DNA of 64,000 nucleotides, from NCBI GenBank assembly GCA_963995525.1, contig OZ023206.1:73004506-73068505 (forward strand), read 5' to 3'. The DNA is from Escarpia spicata. Its lineage: Eukaryota > Annelida > Polychaeta > Sabellida > Siboglinidae. Below the pieces are notes generated by a model that was not told the DNA's origin, searched no databases, and worked only from the letters and a program-made list of their open reading frames with translations. Made by a program: the position numbers and the translations under genes. Every line of letters begins with the position of its first letter. The stretch's first letter is position 1. This document shows positions 1 through 13,290 of this stretch, one piece after another.

Positions 1-159
1 TCGTCCTTCCGCTTCTTGACCGTCTTCTTTGTTGACTTCAGAGCTTTCAGTTACTGTCGGTACGTGGGGATCAGTGAATACTCTATCAATCTGTATAGCA
101 GTGATCCATGGTCTTGCTGTTGCGTGTGTATCAGTCTACGTGCTGCTTGTACCTGGGCA

Positions 160-500
160 CTACCTTCTTCAAGTTTTTTTTATTGAAATCACCCGAATGA
201 TGACGACGCTATCAGGGTGAGCCGATTCTGCTGGGGGGATGTAAACACCCAACAACACGTCCGATGAGATATCTCTCTGGGAATAGAAAGGCTTACAATT
301 TATAGTGAGCGTTTCCAATTCACGGGCACACGAAGCAGAGACCCGCTGAGTGTCACTACATCACCCCTGATTCACCATAAAGCACCCCCCACCACCGCGG
401 ATCTTGTCCGTCAGTTCGTTCGATCGATCCGCTCAAAACAGATAATGACTAGGAGGGGCCACTGTCGCGTCCGGGGTTTCGGTAAAACACAGAATAGAAG
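160..500 (-). mobile_element. Degenerate L1/Tx1-like LINE endonuclease remnant
   Basis: Read on the minus strand, this stretch gives the middle of an endonuclease/exonuclease/phosphatase (EEP) domain of the kind found in L1/Tx1-like non-LTR retrotransposons. A Gly-rich GGGGCFMVN segment is followed, after one stop codon, by RELETLTINCKPFY and then by GVYIPP, the usual strand-loop of these endonucleases. The frame has at least one in-frame stop, and no reverse transcriptase is seen next to it. It is an old, truncated, non-functional copy. The clade assignment is by motif impression only. Confidence 0.5.
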
Positions 501-910
501 AGTTTCTGAATTATCGATTACAAGTCAACAAGGGAAACAATTCTTCCGTTTTGTCCCTCGGTGATCGCATATTTCCCAAAATAATAGCAGGAGGTGCTGG
601 CCGAAGGCTGCGCCAGCGAAACCTACAGGGTGCGCCCCCCCGTCTACCCCGCTTGCGTGAGCGGCGCAAGGTGTTGTATAGTGTACGACCAGTGTTGACA
701 ACAGGATACGTGTCCTCTAAGATGACAGTAGGTCTATGCTCACTGTCCATGGAATCCGTGACGCTGAGCAGATCTTTCCGTTCATACTTATGTACACAAA
801 TAGTCCTAAACGCGAGCACAATCATCGATAACATAAAACAATCGCACACCGCCACAACGTGTTGTAATGCACCGGCGTCATCGTTGAACTCATATACTGC
901 CAGTAAAAAA
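501..910. other. No recognisable gene
   Basis: Overlapping open frames on both strands (for example 551-919) mirror each other, have no recognisable domain and follow the LINE remnant. I see nothing that supports a gene here. Confidence 0.4.
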
Positions 911-1240
911 AACTGCTGATACTAAAGGCCCATGGCATAGGAAATGGTTTAATTAACTGGATATAAAAATGGCTGATTGACAGAAGACAAAGGGTAGTAG
1001 TTGCTGGGGATGCTTCAAGCTGGAAATAAGTTTTTAGTGGCGTACCACAGGGATCTGTACTGGGACCTATAGTATTCTTAATATCAACGATTTGGGCGAT
1101 GATATAACAAGTAGGTGTTGAAATTAGCGGATGATACAAAAGTGTTTAGCAGGATTAAACTTGGTGGAGATAGACAACATTTACAAAACGATCTACACAG
1201 GTTGATCAAATGGTCAATGAAAAGAGGCAAATATTGTTCA
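911..1240 (+). mobile_element. CR1-like LINE fragment (reverse transcriptase)
   Basis: The plus strand matches, by eye, the reverse-transcriptase segment at 49,880-50,150. It runs from the WLIDRRQRVVV strand through GVPQGSVLGP to the position of the (F/Y)ADD catalytic box, here read as ADDTKVFS. Two in-frame stops and small indels show that it is dead. Both ends are truncated, so it represents only the fingers/palm part of ORF2. It belongs to the same family as the longer copy at 47.7-50.8 kb. Confidence 0.65.
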
Positions 1241-1529
1241 ATTTTGGGAAATGTAAATGCCTCCACACAGGACATGGGAATAAAGATGTACAATGTACAA
1301 TGGGGGTACTTTACTAAGAACTACTGTAAACGAAAATTTATGATTAACAGGAGGCCGTGAAGTGCAGCCAAAACGGGGCCCTGTATGGCCTGTTAACCTA
1401 ACATGGTTTCGGTTTCGCTGATATGTTGTTAGTACAGTATACATACCCACCTGCAGTTGTAAAGAATTATAGTATTATGTTATTTTACATAGATTATATT
1501 GGATATTATAACTACCCAGTTATATAATA

Positions 1530-1892
1530 AAAATAATAGTACTTAAAGAAAACAATAACAATAGTGCTAATATATTTTACAGAGCGCCAATATATATGTA
1601 TGTGTATATGTATATATATATATATATATATGAAGTGGACTAACAGAGAAACGACATGCAAACATCAACTTCGACTGAGAACAAAATCTTACAAAAATCC
1701 ACCACCGAAGGATCCATTACCACGAGTGGAACTACGCGGGGAAGGAAGAGATCACGAGCCATAACACAGCGAAGGCGTGAAGCTTCGAAAACAAGCGAGA
1801 CAACTTGGCGCGGATACAATAATGCGCCAACTTTTTTCCGACATAAAGGACGACGAAGAAAGGATAACACATTTGAATAATGTGAACGTGAA
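1530..1892. repeat. Dispersed duplication, pair of 63,255-63,735
   Basis: This segment recurs in the same orientation near the other end of the window. The shared order is: acttaaagaaaacaata, a TA microsatellite, a stretch reading LRTKSY, and a 3' part containing gcgccaactttttt and gaagaaaggataacaca. One frame of the right copy is open for about 45 codons (REATKQARQLGADT), but the left copy has an extra A in that frame. It may be a decayed exon or simply a repeat. Confidence 0.5.
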
Positions 1893-1893
1893 C

Positions 1894-2402
1894 CCACAAT
1901 GCCGCCCCCGGCACAGTGGCTGACCACAATACCGCCCCGGCACAGTGGCTGACCACAATGACGCCCTTGAACAGTGGCTGACCACAATGCCGCCCCTGAA
2001 CAGTGGCTGACCACAATGCCGCCCCGTGCACAGTGGCTGACCACATCGTCGCCCCCTGTACAGTGGCTGACAACAATGCCGCCCCCTGTACAGTGGCTGA
2101 CAACAATGCCGCCCCCTGCACAGTGCCTGACCACAATGTCGTCCCCTGCACAGTGGCTGACCATATCGTCGCCCCCTGTACAGTGGCTGACAACAATGCC
2201 GCTCCCTGCACAGTTTATGATCACAATGCTGCCCCCTGCACAGTGGCTAATCACAATGCCGCCCCTTGCACAGTGGCTGACCACAATGTCGCCCCCTGCA
2301 CAGTGGCTGACCACAATACCGCCGCCGGCACAGTGACTGACCACAATTCCGACCCCTGCACAGTGGCTGAACACAATGCCGCCCCCTGCACAGTGACTTA
2401 CC
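1894..2402. repeat. 29/30-bp minisatellite
   Basis: About 18 tandem units of 29-30 bp. Each carries the core cacagtggctgaccacaat followed by a C-rich spacer. The units have diverged by point changes and small indels. All frames stay open because the unit happens to lack stops, so the long Ala/Pro/Thr-rich or Gly/Val/Ser-rich ORFs on both strands are artefacts. Confidence 0.9.
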
Positions 2403-2521
2403 ATTACAGTCGTCCAATAGAAAAATCAATAACAAATAACTAACGTTGTACTGTTTAATACATCGTGAATTGTTAGTTGCGAAGACGCCAATGGTTCATG
2501 GTCGAGAATGAACATAGCAAG

Positions 2522-3690
<1,169 letters not shown>

Positions 3691-5019
3691 TCCAAAACAG
3701 CATACGTAGAACCATCCATTGTGATCGATGGGATATACAACCTCCAACAACAGTGCTCTCAAAATTACCCTCTTTTATCTTAACTGAACTGGCGTGTGGG
3801 GTGTTTAAGGCCACATGTTTTTTTTAAACTGCCATTAGTGAAGGAAGTTACCGCAGCCGAGAGGAATTAAGTTACCGATAAAAACCTATCAGTCCATATA
3901 TGGTTATCTGCGATGCTCGGAGACTTAGTTCCGCTAACGTGTTCTATTTATGTATATGTGCAAATTACGGAAAGTCATTCCCACAAGTAAATGTTACGTG
4001 ATACCGGCAAATGAAACAAGTGCACGGCTTTGTGTTTCTGTTTTTTAAACATACAAGTCCTTGAATTTTTTGAAATGACAATCACTATTTATTCTCATCT
4101 ACGACATCTAGGTGGACTAAACTTCCATATTGAAATGGACCAATTGTTGTACAGAAAAGATCTACCGGTGACATGTTTTAAAATCATTAGACAGTAATTT
4201 TGTATAAAAAAAAATTATTTGGGATATAATACACGAGAAATTTTTTTTTTTTGCAAACAGGGCAGCATTTCTCTATTAGAGGACAAACTGCTAGGGATAA
4301 GGCAACGTCACGTTTCATAATAAGGAATAATTCTGGGAGAAAACTCCTTATCTCAATTAGCATTAGTATTATCTGGCTGTGTAGTGTCCTCAAACTGGTC
4401 ACTTTCATTGAAACTAATGAAATATTTTCCTTAAGACAAAATTGACATTTTGCTTGAGTTTCCAATAAACGATCAAAAGACAAAGGGTTACATTCTCTGA
4501 TCAAAAAAGGGCACATTATACTAATAACTAAAATGCTGTTGGGGCTAAATTCTCCAAAGGGGCACTTTACCGTATGAAATTAACAAAATTTCCTAAAATA
4601 GTTACATGCTTTTAGTGATAAAATGACTCATTCCGATTGTGTCTTTTAATTGAACTAATAGGTCACTGGGAAGGAAATGCTTGTTCCTAGTTGAGCCTGT
4701 CACATACATGAACTATGGACTGTGGCGGGGGAACGAAATTCGTATTGGGGGGGCTAGTTTTTTAGTTTAATTAGATTAACAAATTGAATGTAAAAGTTCT
4801 TACTATGAAATAATTAATAACCCCATATTTCCACCGAAGTCATTAAGCCACCGCGTATATGTGCGTGCGTGCGTTCGTGCGTGCGTGCATGAGTGTGTGT
4901 ATATATGAACACGCCCCTAGCGTGGTTGTTTTGTTAGAAATGCGTTTTGCATTGGGACATCTAACTGCACCTGGCTTGAGGTTCAGCACACTTTCAACCG
5001 CACATCTTTGAGACTCCAA
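3691..5019. other. No gene seen
   Basis: AT-rich sequence with only short open frames, a few homopolymers and a GTGC/GTGT-rich stretch near 4,860-4,910. I see no domain, RNA gene or mobile-element signature. Confidence 0.4.
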
Positions 5020-6200
5020 GCGAAGTATTCCTCTATACAGAAATTAATACTTTAGCGGGGGTGCGTTCGTATCCACTATAACCCAGCCTACGGGTCTGAT
5101 AACAAACGTTTTCAAAAGTATGCCATTTGAAAGTGGCTTTTTGGAATATTGTCCCCCAGATAGCGTGGCACATGCGAACCAAACAACACACTTTTTCTTA
5201 GTGGCTGCATTACTATTAATACTATAAATACAGTTGTTGTTTCAATTGATCGATACATTTATTCACACTTTTTTTAAATAGTTAATCTAGGCATTCAAGT
5301 AGAAATTATAACTCTCACCAAAACTTTACAAAATAAACATAATTATTATTATGTTGCATTTCTTCCTGCCTAGCATTTAAAAAAATCATAAATATCGTAA
5401 AGGTATGGTATCAAGTAATTCGGGATCACTTGGGGTACTACATACATTGCAAAATACTGCGAATTTAAATACGTTATGACATAGAGAGGGGCAATGTATT
5501 AGGATTGGGCTCCTGTACCCATGGACTGTTAAGATATGACGACCTTCATACATACAATCTCATATGTCTTAGCAATAAGAAAACCATTTTTGTCATTTTT
5601 CTTTTGAACGTTAATGACCTTAAACAAAGGTTAAATATATATTTTTAAACCCGCCTACTAAAGAAAAACATTGATTGTTTGAAGCATTCAATCATTGTGA
5701 TACATAGAGGCATTATACCCGGTCTTTTTGAGATATTTAGTATCTCTAATGGAGTGCATTGATTGATTTTCTGACCAAAACACTACGCCACCCTGTCAGG
5801 TCACGGGTGCCTATTTTATCAAATAAACACCAAACAAAGTAACCGTGTAACAACATTACATTGTCTTGTTGCTATTGTGACACCAACCAGCAGTACAGTT
5901 GATCATCTGAAACCATTTCGCACCTCTCGTTGAGAGCACTTTTTGATATATGGCTAAATCTTTCCACCAATTTCTAATTTTACGAGTGTCTTTTTGTTAA
6001 AGGTATAATAAGTTCACGAAATCATGCAACCCACGGACAAATAAACACTGGTTAATATGACCAAGGGAACAGTCGGTGGACGACACAATAACAAACACTA
6101 ATTTATAATGCATATAAAGGGTTAATGTTCAATTTTACTGAGTAATTATTTGACAAAAGTTGGTGTGGTAATAACACAGGTCTGTGTGATGTGTCTAGCT
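5020..6200. repeat. Segmental duplication copy 1
   Basis: Collinear with 41,780-42,850. Shared landmarks include the start attcctctat, the phrase gtgcctattttgtcaaata, the motif tgataacaa and the final run ctgagtaattatttgacaaaa. The duplication continues into the LINE 5' fragment at 6205-6660 (paired with 43,200-43,640). No gene is visible inside it apart from that fragment. Confidence 0.75.
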
Positions 6201-6204
6201 GCCT

Positions 6205-6660
6205 GAGTGGGGTAGTGGGAACTCTAGTCGAGGAAATTCCATCTATAGGCGGAAGAGTCAAATTCATTGTCCAACGGCAACCATAATCCAGTCAGGCGTA
6301 GTGCGGCGACGGAAACAACAGCTGACGAAAGAACATGATGAGCACAATGACAAGCACCAGGGATGAAGCCCTGATACCGAAGGTGACTGCAGCAATGGGA
6401 CACAGGTGACAGTTGCCACAATTCATGACCTAACTTCCTCAAAGTCTCATGAAAGGGATGTTACTGATCACAATCCTAAAGTTGCTCCCAATATTCTCAG
6501 GCCCAAAAGGGCAACAATCATCAGCACATTCAACACAAGAACACTAAGATCAACAGTAGCTCTACACGAGCTACAATACCACGCTATGAAGTACGGCATC
6601 GAAATTACGTGTCTACAGACCACCGGATGACGCACGAAGAGGAAATAAAATATAACATGT
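6205..6660 (+). mobile_element. RTE-like LINE 5' fragment (start of endonuclease)
   Basis: The plus strand opens into a short N-terminal region ending in ISTFNTRTLRST, then HELQYHAMKYGIEITCLQ. This is the first beta-strand and helix of an EEP endonuclease of non-LTR retrotransposons, where the final Q sits next to the catalytic Glu position. The frame breaks just after, and the rest of the element is absent. The duplicate at 43,200-43,640 has the same 3' cut-off, so the truncation predates the segmental duplication. Confidence 0.55.
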
Positions 6661-6739
6661 TTAGAGGAAAACTGGCGATTAATAATACACGAATAGGTAA
6701 ACAAAATACTTCGAAATGACCTGAAGTAATATCTACTAA

Positions 6740-8240
6740 TGACACAGTAAAAAAATCGCAATTTAATTTGGCTAATGCTTTACAATGATTTTTTAATGAG
6801 TATTTTGAGGACAGAATAGTCACTGACGGCTTTCGAGAGTAGAGGACGGTTTTGGCCAGAACATCGAAACTAGCACCCACAGTACAGCGCAAACAGATTC
6901 ATAAGACCACGGGTAATGCGTACAGTCAACATAGCAATGTAGCTTCATGTGATCACAGGTAATGCGTAATGTCAACATATCAATGTAGCTTCATATGATC
7001 ACGGGTAATGCGTAATGTCAACATAGCAACATGCCAAATTAGTTAAACTAAGACGTTACAATCGTATCGTATTGTCTATGTTTGGTACACACATACACAA
7101 CGGCCGAGAATTTACAGCGTGGAGGTACGAGTTTGTCAGGAAATCAACACGTGCACATACTAAGAGGTACTAAGTAGCTCAAAATTATTCGAAGTGACGT
7201 TTATTGGTGTCACTTTACCAACATACCAGTTTAACTTGGCTACAACTTTACAATGGTGTCTTAATGTATAATGTGGGAACCAAGTGTGGCACTCTCGATT
7301 TTACAAGGCGGGAGATTGTTTTAGCCAGGAAATCGATGTACGCTCTGACGGATTTTGGAATAAAAACGACAATGTGTTATTTTGCAGGATGTGGAAATTT
7401 TTTTGCCAGGAAATCAGTATATGCACACAAACGTATGACCAAAACATCTTCAAGTGATCAAAAGTAATATCTACTAGTATCGCAGCTGCAACGTACTTGT
7501 TTTATTTGATGAAAGCTTTACACTGCTGCCTTAATATATATTGTGGGGACAGAAAGCATTTATCGAATAATGCCACACACAAAAATAGTTAATTTGGCTA
7601 AAGGCTCGGTGTCTCAATACGTATATTTTAAGGACGACGAAAAGACGATCACAACCTTTTTGAATAGTACCATGTTTTTGCCAGGAAATAAATATCTGCA
7701 CCCATATAGAAGTACACATTGGATCCAATGCCAACGGGTTTCATAACAACACAAACATATTTAATTTCGACTACAGTGTTACATAACACATGTTACTGTA
7801 TACCTATTTAACAACATCGACACCCGCAACCTTAAAGGGTGTGATACAGTTTTGGCCAGAAAATCAGTACCTGCATCTACACAGAGATGCCATTTGGCTC
7901 GGAAAGTCCACGAGTACTATCATTGTGTTTCACAATAGGAAACACTAAAAGTTTAACAAGTTTACATTGATATGCACTTTTTGAGAACATGGTACTTGTG
8001 TCTATTCAGGATGTGTGTGTGGTTTCGCCAAACATAAAAGCAAGTCCGACACCGATAAACAAATGGAACACCAGGTGCTGGTAAGGTGATATATCAAGGA
8101 AGGTAATTCAACCAATTAATTGGTGTCACAATAGCAACAAAGCATTGTAATGCGATTAAAGTGTAACATCATTTTCCTGATGGCTCTCGTGACCTTGGAA
8201 CGTGGTGTAGTGTTTTGGCCAGAAAATCAATTAATACACG
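6740..8240. repeat. Degenerate long-period repeat array
   Basis: A phrase of the form ttttggccaggaaatcagtanntgcac recurs at about 6850, 7130, 7318, 7391, 7676, 7850 and 8212. It is usually preceded by an aatttggct...tttacaatg segment. This looks like a diverged satellite with a unit of roughly 200-270 bp. A shorter tandem repeat of about 49 bp (core gggtaatgcgtaatgtcaac) lies at 6905-7031. Confidence 0.5.
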
Positions 8241-8979
8241 CACAGAAATATATAAAATGTCTCACTAAGGCATTCAGGGGCTTGTCCAGAGAGGGTAGTC
8301 TAGGGGGGGGGAGCACACAGACCTTCACTGAACTAGATGTTTTGCTCCCGCTCCGCCATAACATCAGTTTCCGCAGTCTCGGCTCGACTGGTAACGTCTG
8401 AAGACAGGGGCGGGGAGATGGGTGCTGTTGAAAATTTGTCGTCGCCGCGTCGCCGTCATTTCAGCTTATTGTAACCTGAACGGAGGCAAATTTCAAAGCG
8501 TCTGGGGGACACGGTCACGTGTTCCCATTCAAAAAGGTCTACAAGCACGCAAAATTCCAAAGGTTTACAGGGGCACGTGCCCTCCACATGCCTATGGCAT
8601 ATATGTTTCAGAATGTTTGAATGCATGAAAAGACCACGTTCACTGTCTAGTACGAGAATTATTACACACACAACATTGACCTTTGTTCACGATTATTAAA
8701 GATCAAAAGAACAAATTGCAACATATGTTTTCTTATTGCTAACACGTTGAGAATGTATTGATGTAGGTTGCAAAAACTAACATTCAATTCCTACCGGAAA
8801 ACATTGACCCTCCTTTAACACGATTTTGATACAAAGGGGGTAGAAATTGAGCACCCGAACAGGAAGATCACGGATCCGAAGTTCACTGCGAATTAGTCAC
8901 TTTGTCGAACGAAACGTCTGCTGACATTTCGCAGTTATTTGTTTAACTGCGAGCACACAGTCTACTATACTGCGCAGTT

Positions 8980-9087
8980 ATGTGTACGTATGTGTACCCA
9001 GTCTCTATACCGGCGGTGATTGTCGCCGCATGTATGATACAGCAAGCACCAGTCGTGTCCCAGTGCACCCGAAGACACTGCGGCGAA

Positions 9088-9132
<45 letters not shown>

Positions 9133-9392
9133 AGTTACGTGAGCGTATTGGCTGCGATTGTGCGTCGCCTCCTGCACACAGTGGAGCATCTAATAATGTT
9201 GAGACCTGTAGGTGTTGAGTCGCATAATGTCTCATAATGTTTCAATGGAACAGCTGCGGCAACAGCAAAGTATATCAACGGAAAGGTTGCAGCAACAGCT
9301 AAATGACACAACAACAAAAACAACTGACGAAACTTACATAGGGACACTGGCGAAACAAGGAGAGTGTATGTGTTGTTTAATTCCCAATACTG
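8980..9392 (+). pseudogene. FReD-lectin first exon, copy A (broken)
   Basis: The ATG at 8980 opens a type-II-like N-terminus: a short polar segment, then a hydrophobic anchor (AVIVAACMI), then APVVSQC and a Cys/acidic stretch. Then comes a run of Asp-Gly repeats and the beginning of a coiled coil. The frame is lost near 9200. The Gln-rich coil continues in another frame (MEQLRQQQS at about 9245-9330), and a donor-like GTATGT follows at about 9366. In the intact paralogue (12,366-12,768) these parts form one frame, so this copy is a pseudo-exon. Confidence 0.7.
9091..9132 (+). repeat. In-frame (GGCGAC)7 hexanucleotide repeat
   Basis: Seven perfect GGCGAC units lie in frame inside FReD exon 1 copy A and encode alternating Gly-Asp. 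The paralogue B has only an interrupted remnant, and paralogue C (about 51,680-51,720) an intermediate imperfect run. The acidic linker length therefore varies between paralogues. Confidence 0.95.
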
Positions 9393-9877
9393 CTACTGTA
9401 GTAACACCACCGTAGTTATTTATGCTGCCTCCGGTAATACACTATGTACAATCGACAATAATTTATAAATGGCACATTTAGTAATATATGAAATACGGGG
9501 GTAAACTGGACACTCAGAGGGAAACAAAACGCTCCCTTTTTGTTTTATGCTCTGAATAGAGTTAATATAAACGAATTATTTGCATCTACGATAGCAATTT
9601 ATAACATCAATGGTTCATTACGAATGTGGTCTCAAAATTAAAGATTCCAAGGAAACATCCGATAAACTGACCGCTGTTGCTTGTAACGCGAGCATGTATT
9701 TAACACTAAGATGATTGTTTTTGCATATTACGCGTTTTCCTTAACTAATTATGCAACCGTGTGACTCTACACATTTGACCTGTCTTTCACGTGATTTGTT
9801 GCCTAGCGACGCAGCGGATACAACAGTTACCGAATCTACTACCTCTCGGTTTGCTCGTGTCACAAATAAAATAGTGC

Positions 9878-10139
9878 GTGTGTACGCATTTGTACACAGT
9901 CCCTGTACTGGCGGTGGTTATTGTCGCATGTTTCATACACACAGCACCAGTCATATACCAGTGCACCACGAGTCACTGCCACGACGACAACGACAACGAC
10001 GTGAGCGTATTGACGGCCATGGTGTCTCAACGTCAGGACACCGTGAAGCAGCTACAGCAACAGCTAAGTGACTCGATGGAACAGCAACAAAACAACTGAT
10101 AATGCTCACGGAAACCTTGGCGAAACAAGAAAAGTGTAT
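9878..10139 (+). pseudogene. FReD-lectin first exon, copy A' (broken)
   Basis: A second, more diverged exon-1 copy: CTHLYTVPVLAVVIVAC anchor, APVIYQC, a short Asp/Asn linker instead of Asp-Gly repeats, and a shortened coil (TVKQLQQQLS). The position of the paralogues' start codon reads GTG here, and a stop follows the Gln run at about 10,099. A donor-like GTATGT is still present near 10,136. It looks like a dead duplicate of exon 1. Confidence 0.6.
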
Positions 10140-10159
10140 GTAATGTTTAATTAGCTCAA

Positions 10160-10222
10160 CTACTACTGCTACTACTACTACTACTACTACTAATAGTAAT
10201 AATAATAATAGCAATAATAACA
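10160..10222. repeat. Compound trinucleotide microsatellite
   Basis: (CTA)n followed by (AAT)n-type triplets, with interruptions. Confidence 0.85.
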
Positions 10223-10599
10223 ATAACGCCGCCGGCAATAAAATATAGTATCTGTACACAATACGTACAGAGTTGTATCAATAGCAAAATAAGGATGACC
10301 GCGGTATGCTGGATACTTGTTCCGCCGATCCCGCAATGAACTGCGTTTACATACACCGCCTACTGAATGTCAAAGAGGTAATCGATATAGGGACTGAGCT
10401 CTTCTTGTAGAGTAGAAACAGAAGAAAATATACACCCCGTTAACGGAACCAACGGCAATCTGTCTCTCTTACGAATGTCAGGCAGGTTGTGGTTAATTAA
10501 TTGATCCAAGTTTTGATACTATATTACCATAGGTGCACATCAGCCCCAATTCTTTCGATTGACATTTATTTTCATATGCACTTCCGTAATTTCACCCAG

Positions 10600-10705
10600 T
10601 GTTGAAGCGATATATTCCTGCCCGCGACTGCTACGGTTTATTGAATAACGGCAACAACGTCAGTGGCGTGTACGGTGTCTATCTGGACAAGCCGAGGAAG
10701 TATGT
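10600..10705 (+). pseudogene. Truncated first FReD exon
   Basis: After an acceptor-like tttcacccag, the sequence reads PARDCYGLLNNGNNVSGVY, the start of a fibrinogen-related domain (compare the intact exon at 54,012-54,160). After about 35 codons homology stops abruptly at about 10,705, where the second tandem unit begins. The tandem-duplication breakpoint cuts this exon, so gene A cannot make a full FReD. Confidence 0.75.
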
Positions 10706-10737
10706 ACTTTACCGTGGTGTCTTAACACATTCGTTTT

Positions 10738-13290
10738 GGAATAAAAAAGACAATGTGCTACTTTGCAGGATGTGGAAAATTTTTTTGTAAGGAAATCAAT
10801 ATATGCACATAAACGTATGACGAAAACATCTTGAAGTGATCAAAAGTAATATCTACTAGTATCGCAGCTGCAACATACTTGTTTTATTTGATGAAAGCTT
10901 TACACTGCTGCCATAATATGTATTGTGGGGACAGAAAGCATTTATCGAAAGGTGCCACAACAACAAAATATTTAATTTGGCTAAAGGCTCGGTGTCTCAA
11001 TACGTATATTTTAAGGACAAAAAGACGATCACAACCTTTTTGAATAGTACCATGTTTTTGCCAGGAAATAAATATCTGCACCCATATAGAAGTACACATT
11101 GGATCCAATGCCAACGGGTTTCATAACAACACAAACATATTTAATTTCGACTACAGTGTTACATAACACATGTTACTGTATACCTATTTAACAAAATCGA
11201 CACCCGCAACCTTAAAGGGTGTGATACAGTTTTGGCCAGAAAATCAGTACCTGCATCTACAGAGAGAAGCCATTTGGCTCGGAATGTCCACGAGTACTGT
11301 CAATGGGTTTCACAACAGGAAACACTAAAAGTTTAACAAGTTTACATTGCTATGCAGTTTTTGGAAAAACGTTACTTGTGCTTATACAGGATGTGTGTGT
11401 GTGGTTTCGCCAAACTTACAAACACGTCCGACACCAATAAACAAATGCAACATCAGGTGTTGGTAAGGTAACATATTAAGGAAGGTAATTCAACCAATTA
11501 ATTGATGTCACAATAGCAACAAAGCACTGTAATGCGGTAAAAGTGTAACATCATTTTCCTGATGGCACTCGTGACCTTGCAACGTGGTGTAGTGTTTTGG
11601 CCAGAAAATCAACTCATACACTCACAGAACGATATCAAATGTCTCACTAACGCATTCAGGGGCTTGTCCAGAGAGGGTAATCTAGGGAGCGCACACAAAA
11701 CTCCACTGACGTCCGACCTAAATGGTGTAACCAGATGTTTCGCTCCCGGTCCGCCATAACATCAGTTTCCGTAGTCTCGGCTCGACTGGTAACGTCTGAA
11801 GACGAGGGCGGAGGGATGGGTGCTGTTGAAAAATTTTCATTTCAGCTTATTGTAACCTGAACGGGGTCAAATTTCAAAGGGTCTGGGGGACACGGTCACG
11901 TGTTCCTATTCAAAAAGGTCTACGAGCACGCAAAATTCCAAAGGTCTACAGGGACACGTGCCCCGAGTCCCCCTCGACACGCCTATGGCATATCTGTGCT
12001 AGAATGTTTGAATGCATGAAAAGACCACGTTCACTGTGTAGTACGAGAATTATTACGCACACAAAAATTGACATTTGTTCAAGATCATTAAAGATCAAAA
12101 GAACAAATTGCAACATATGTGTTCTTATTACTAACACATTGAGAATGTATTGATGTAGGTTGCAATAAACTAACATTCAATGCCTACGGGAAAACATTGA
12201 CCCTCCATTAACATGGTTTTGATACAAAGGGTGTAGAAATTGAGCACACTAACAGGAAGTTCCGAAGTTCACAGCGAATTAGTCACTTTGTCGAACGAAA
12301 AGTCTGCTGACATTTCGCAAATAGTTGTTTAACGGCGAGCACACAGTCAACTCTACTGCGCAGTTATGTGTACGTATGTGTACCCAGTCTCTATACTGGC
12401 GGTGATTGTCGCCGCATGTATGATACAGCAAGCACCAGTCGTGTCCCAGTGCATCAGAAGACACTGCGGCGAAGACTGCGACGGCAACGGCGACAGTGAC
12501 TTGAGGATATCGACGGCGATGATGTATCGCCTCCAAGACACAGTGGAACTTCAGCATCAACAACAACATGTCTCAACGGAACAGCTGCAGCAACAGCTAC
12601 GTGTCTCAACGGAACACCTGCAGCAACAGCTACGTGCCTCAACGGAACACCTGCAGCAACAGCTACGTGCCTCAACGGAACATCTGCAGCAACAGTTAAA
12701 TGACTATACGGAACAACAACAAAAACAACTGACGAAACTTACGGAGACAATGGCTAAACAAGGAAAGTGTACGTATTGTTTAATTCTCACTACTGCTACT
12801 GTAGCAATACCACTGTACTTAGTTATGCTGTCTCCAGCAATAAACTGTGAACAATCGACAATAATTTATGAATGGCACATTTAGTAATATGTGGAATACG
12901 GAGGTAAACCGAACACTCGAAGGGAAACAAAAGGCCCTCTTTTTGTTTTATACACTGAAAACAGTTAATGTAAACTAATTATTTGCTTCTACGATAACAA
13001 TTTACAGCATCAATGGTTCATTGCAACTGTGGTCTAAAAATAAAAGATTCTAAGGAAACGTCAGATAACCTGGCGGCTCTAATCTTCCTTATAAGGTGAG
13101 AACGTACATAACGCTAGGATGATTGCCTTAGCATATTACGCTTTTTCATTAACTAATTACGCAACCGCGTGACTCTACACATATGACCCATCCTTCACAT
13201 GATCTGTTGCCTACCGACGCAGCGGATACATCAACTGACGAATCTACTACATCTTCGTTTGCCTGGGTCACAAATAAAATAGTGCGCGTG
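10738..13290. repeat. Tandem segmental duplication, unit 2
   Basis: Second copy of the 7,345-9,870 unit. The segment 10,900-11,250 is almost identical to 7,525-7,870, which suggests a recent duplication or gene conversion. Confidence 0.8.
12366..12768 (+). CDS. FReD lectin, membrane-anchor/coiled-coil exon, copy B (open)
   Basis: This open first exon probably belongs to a membrane-anchored or secreted fibrinogen-related lectin (ficolin/FREP-like). ATG at 12,366 is followed by an N-terminal hydrophobic segment (residues about 9-20), a Cys-containing stretch SQCIRRHCGED, a short Asp-rich linker and a Gln-rich coiled coil. The coil holds four or five 11-residue repeats of the type STEHLQQQLRA (33-bp repeats, 12,571-12,700). 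I end the exon before GTACGT at 12,769, because this leaves one base that joins in phase with the first FReD exon as preserved in copy C. Exon b and a damaged exon c lie downstream (15,953-16,862), but the first and last FReD exons are missing. The exon is open, but the gene is probably not functional. Confidence 0.65.

Larger units (their letters stand above)
7345..9870. repeat. Tandem segmental duplication, unit 1
   Basis: Collinear with 10,738-13,290 at an offset of about 3.4 kb. Shared landmarks are the tgcaggatgtgga phrase, the complete 7540-7740 stretch, the Gly-rich tggggggg region near 8300, the FReD first exon (8980 versus 12,366) and the tail aattatgcaaccg/aattacgcaaccg. A third copy lies at 47,390-47,700 plus 50,770-52,500, split by a LINE. 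This accounts for the repeated FReD first exons. Confidence 0.8.

Noticed and set aside
1640..2443. Long Gly/Val/Ser- and Ala/Pro/Thr-rich ORFs
   Set aside because: Product of the 29/30-bp minisatellite; the same repeat gives open frames on both strands.
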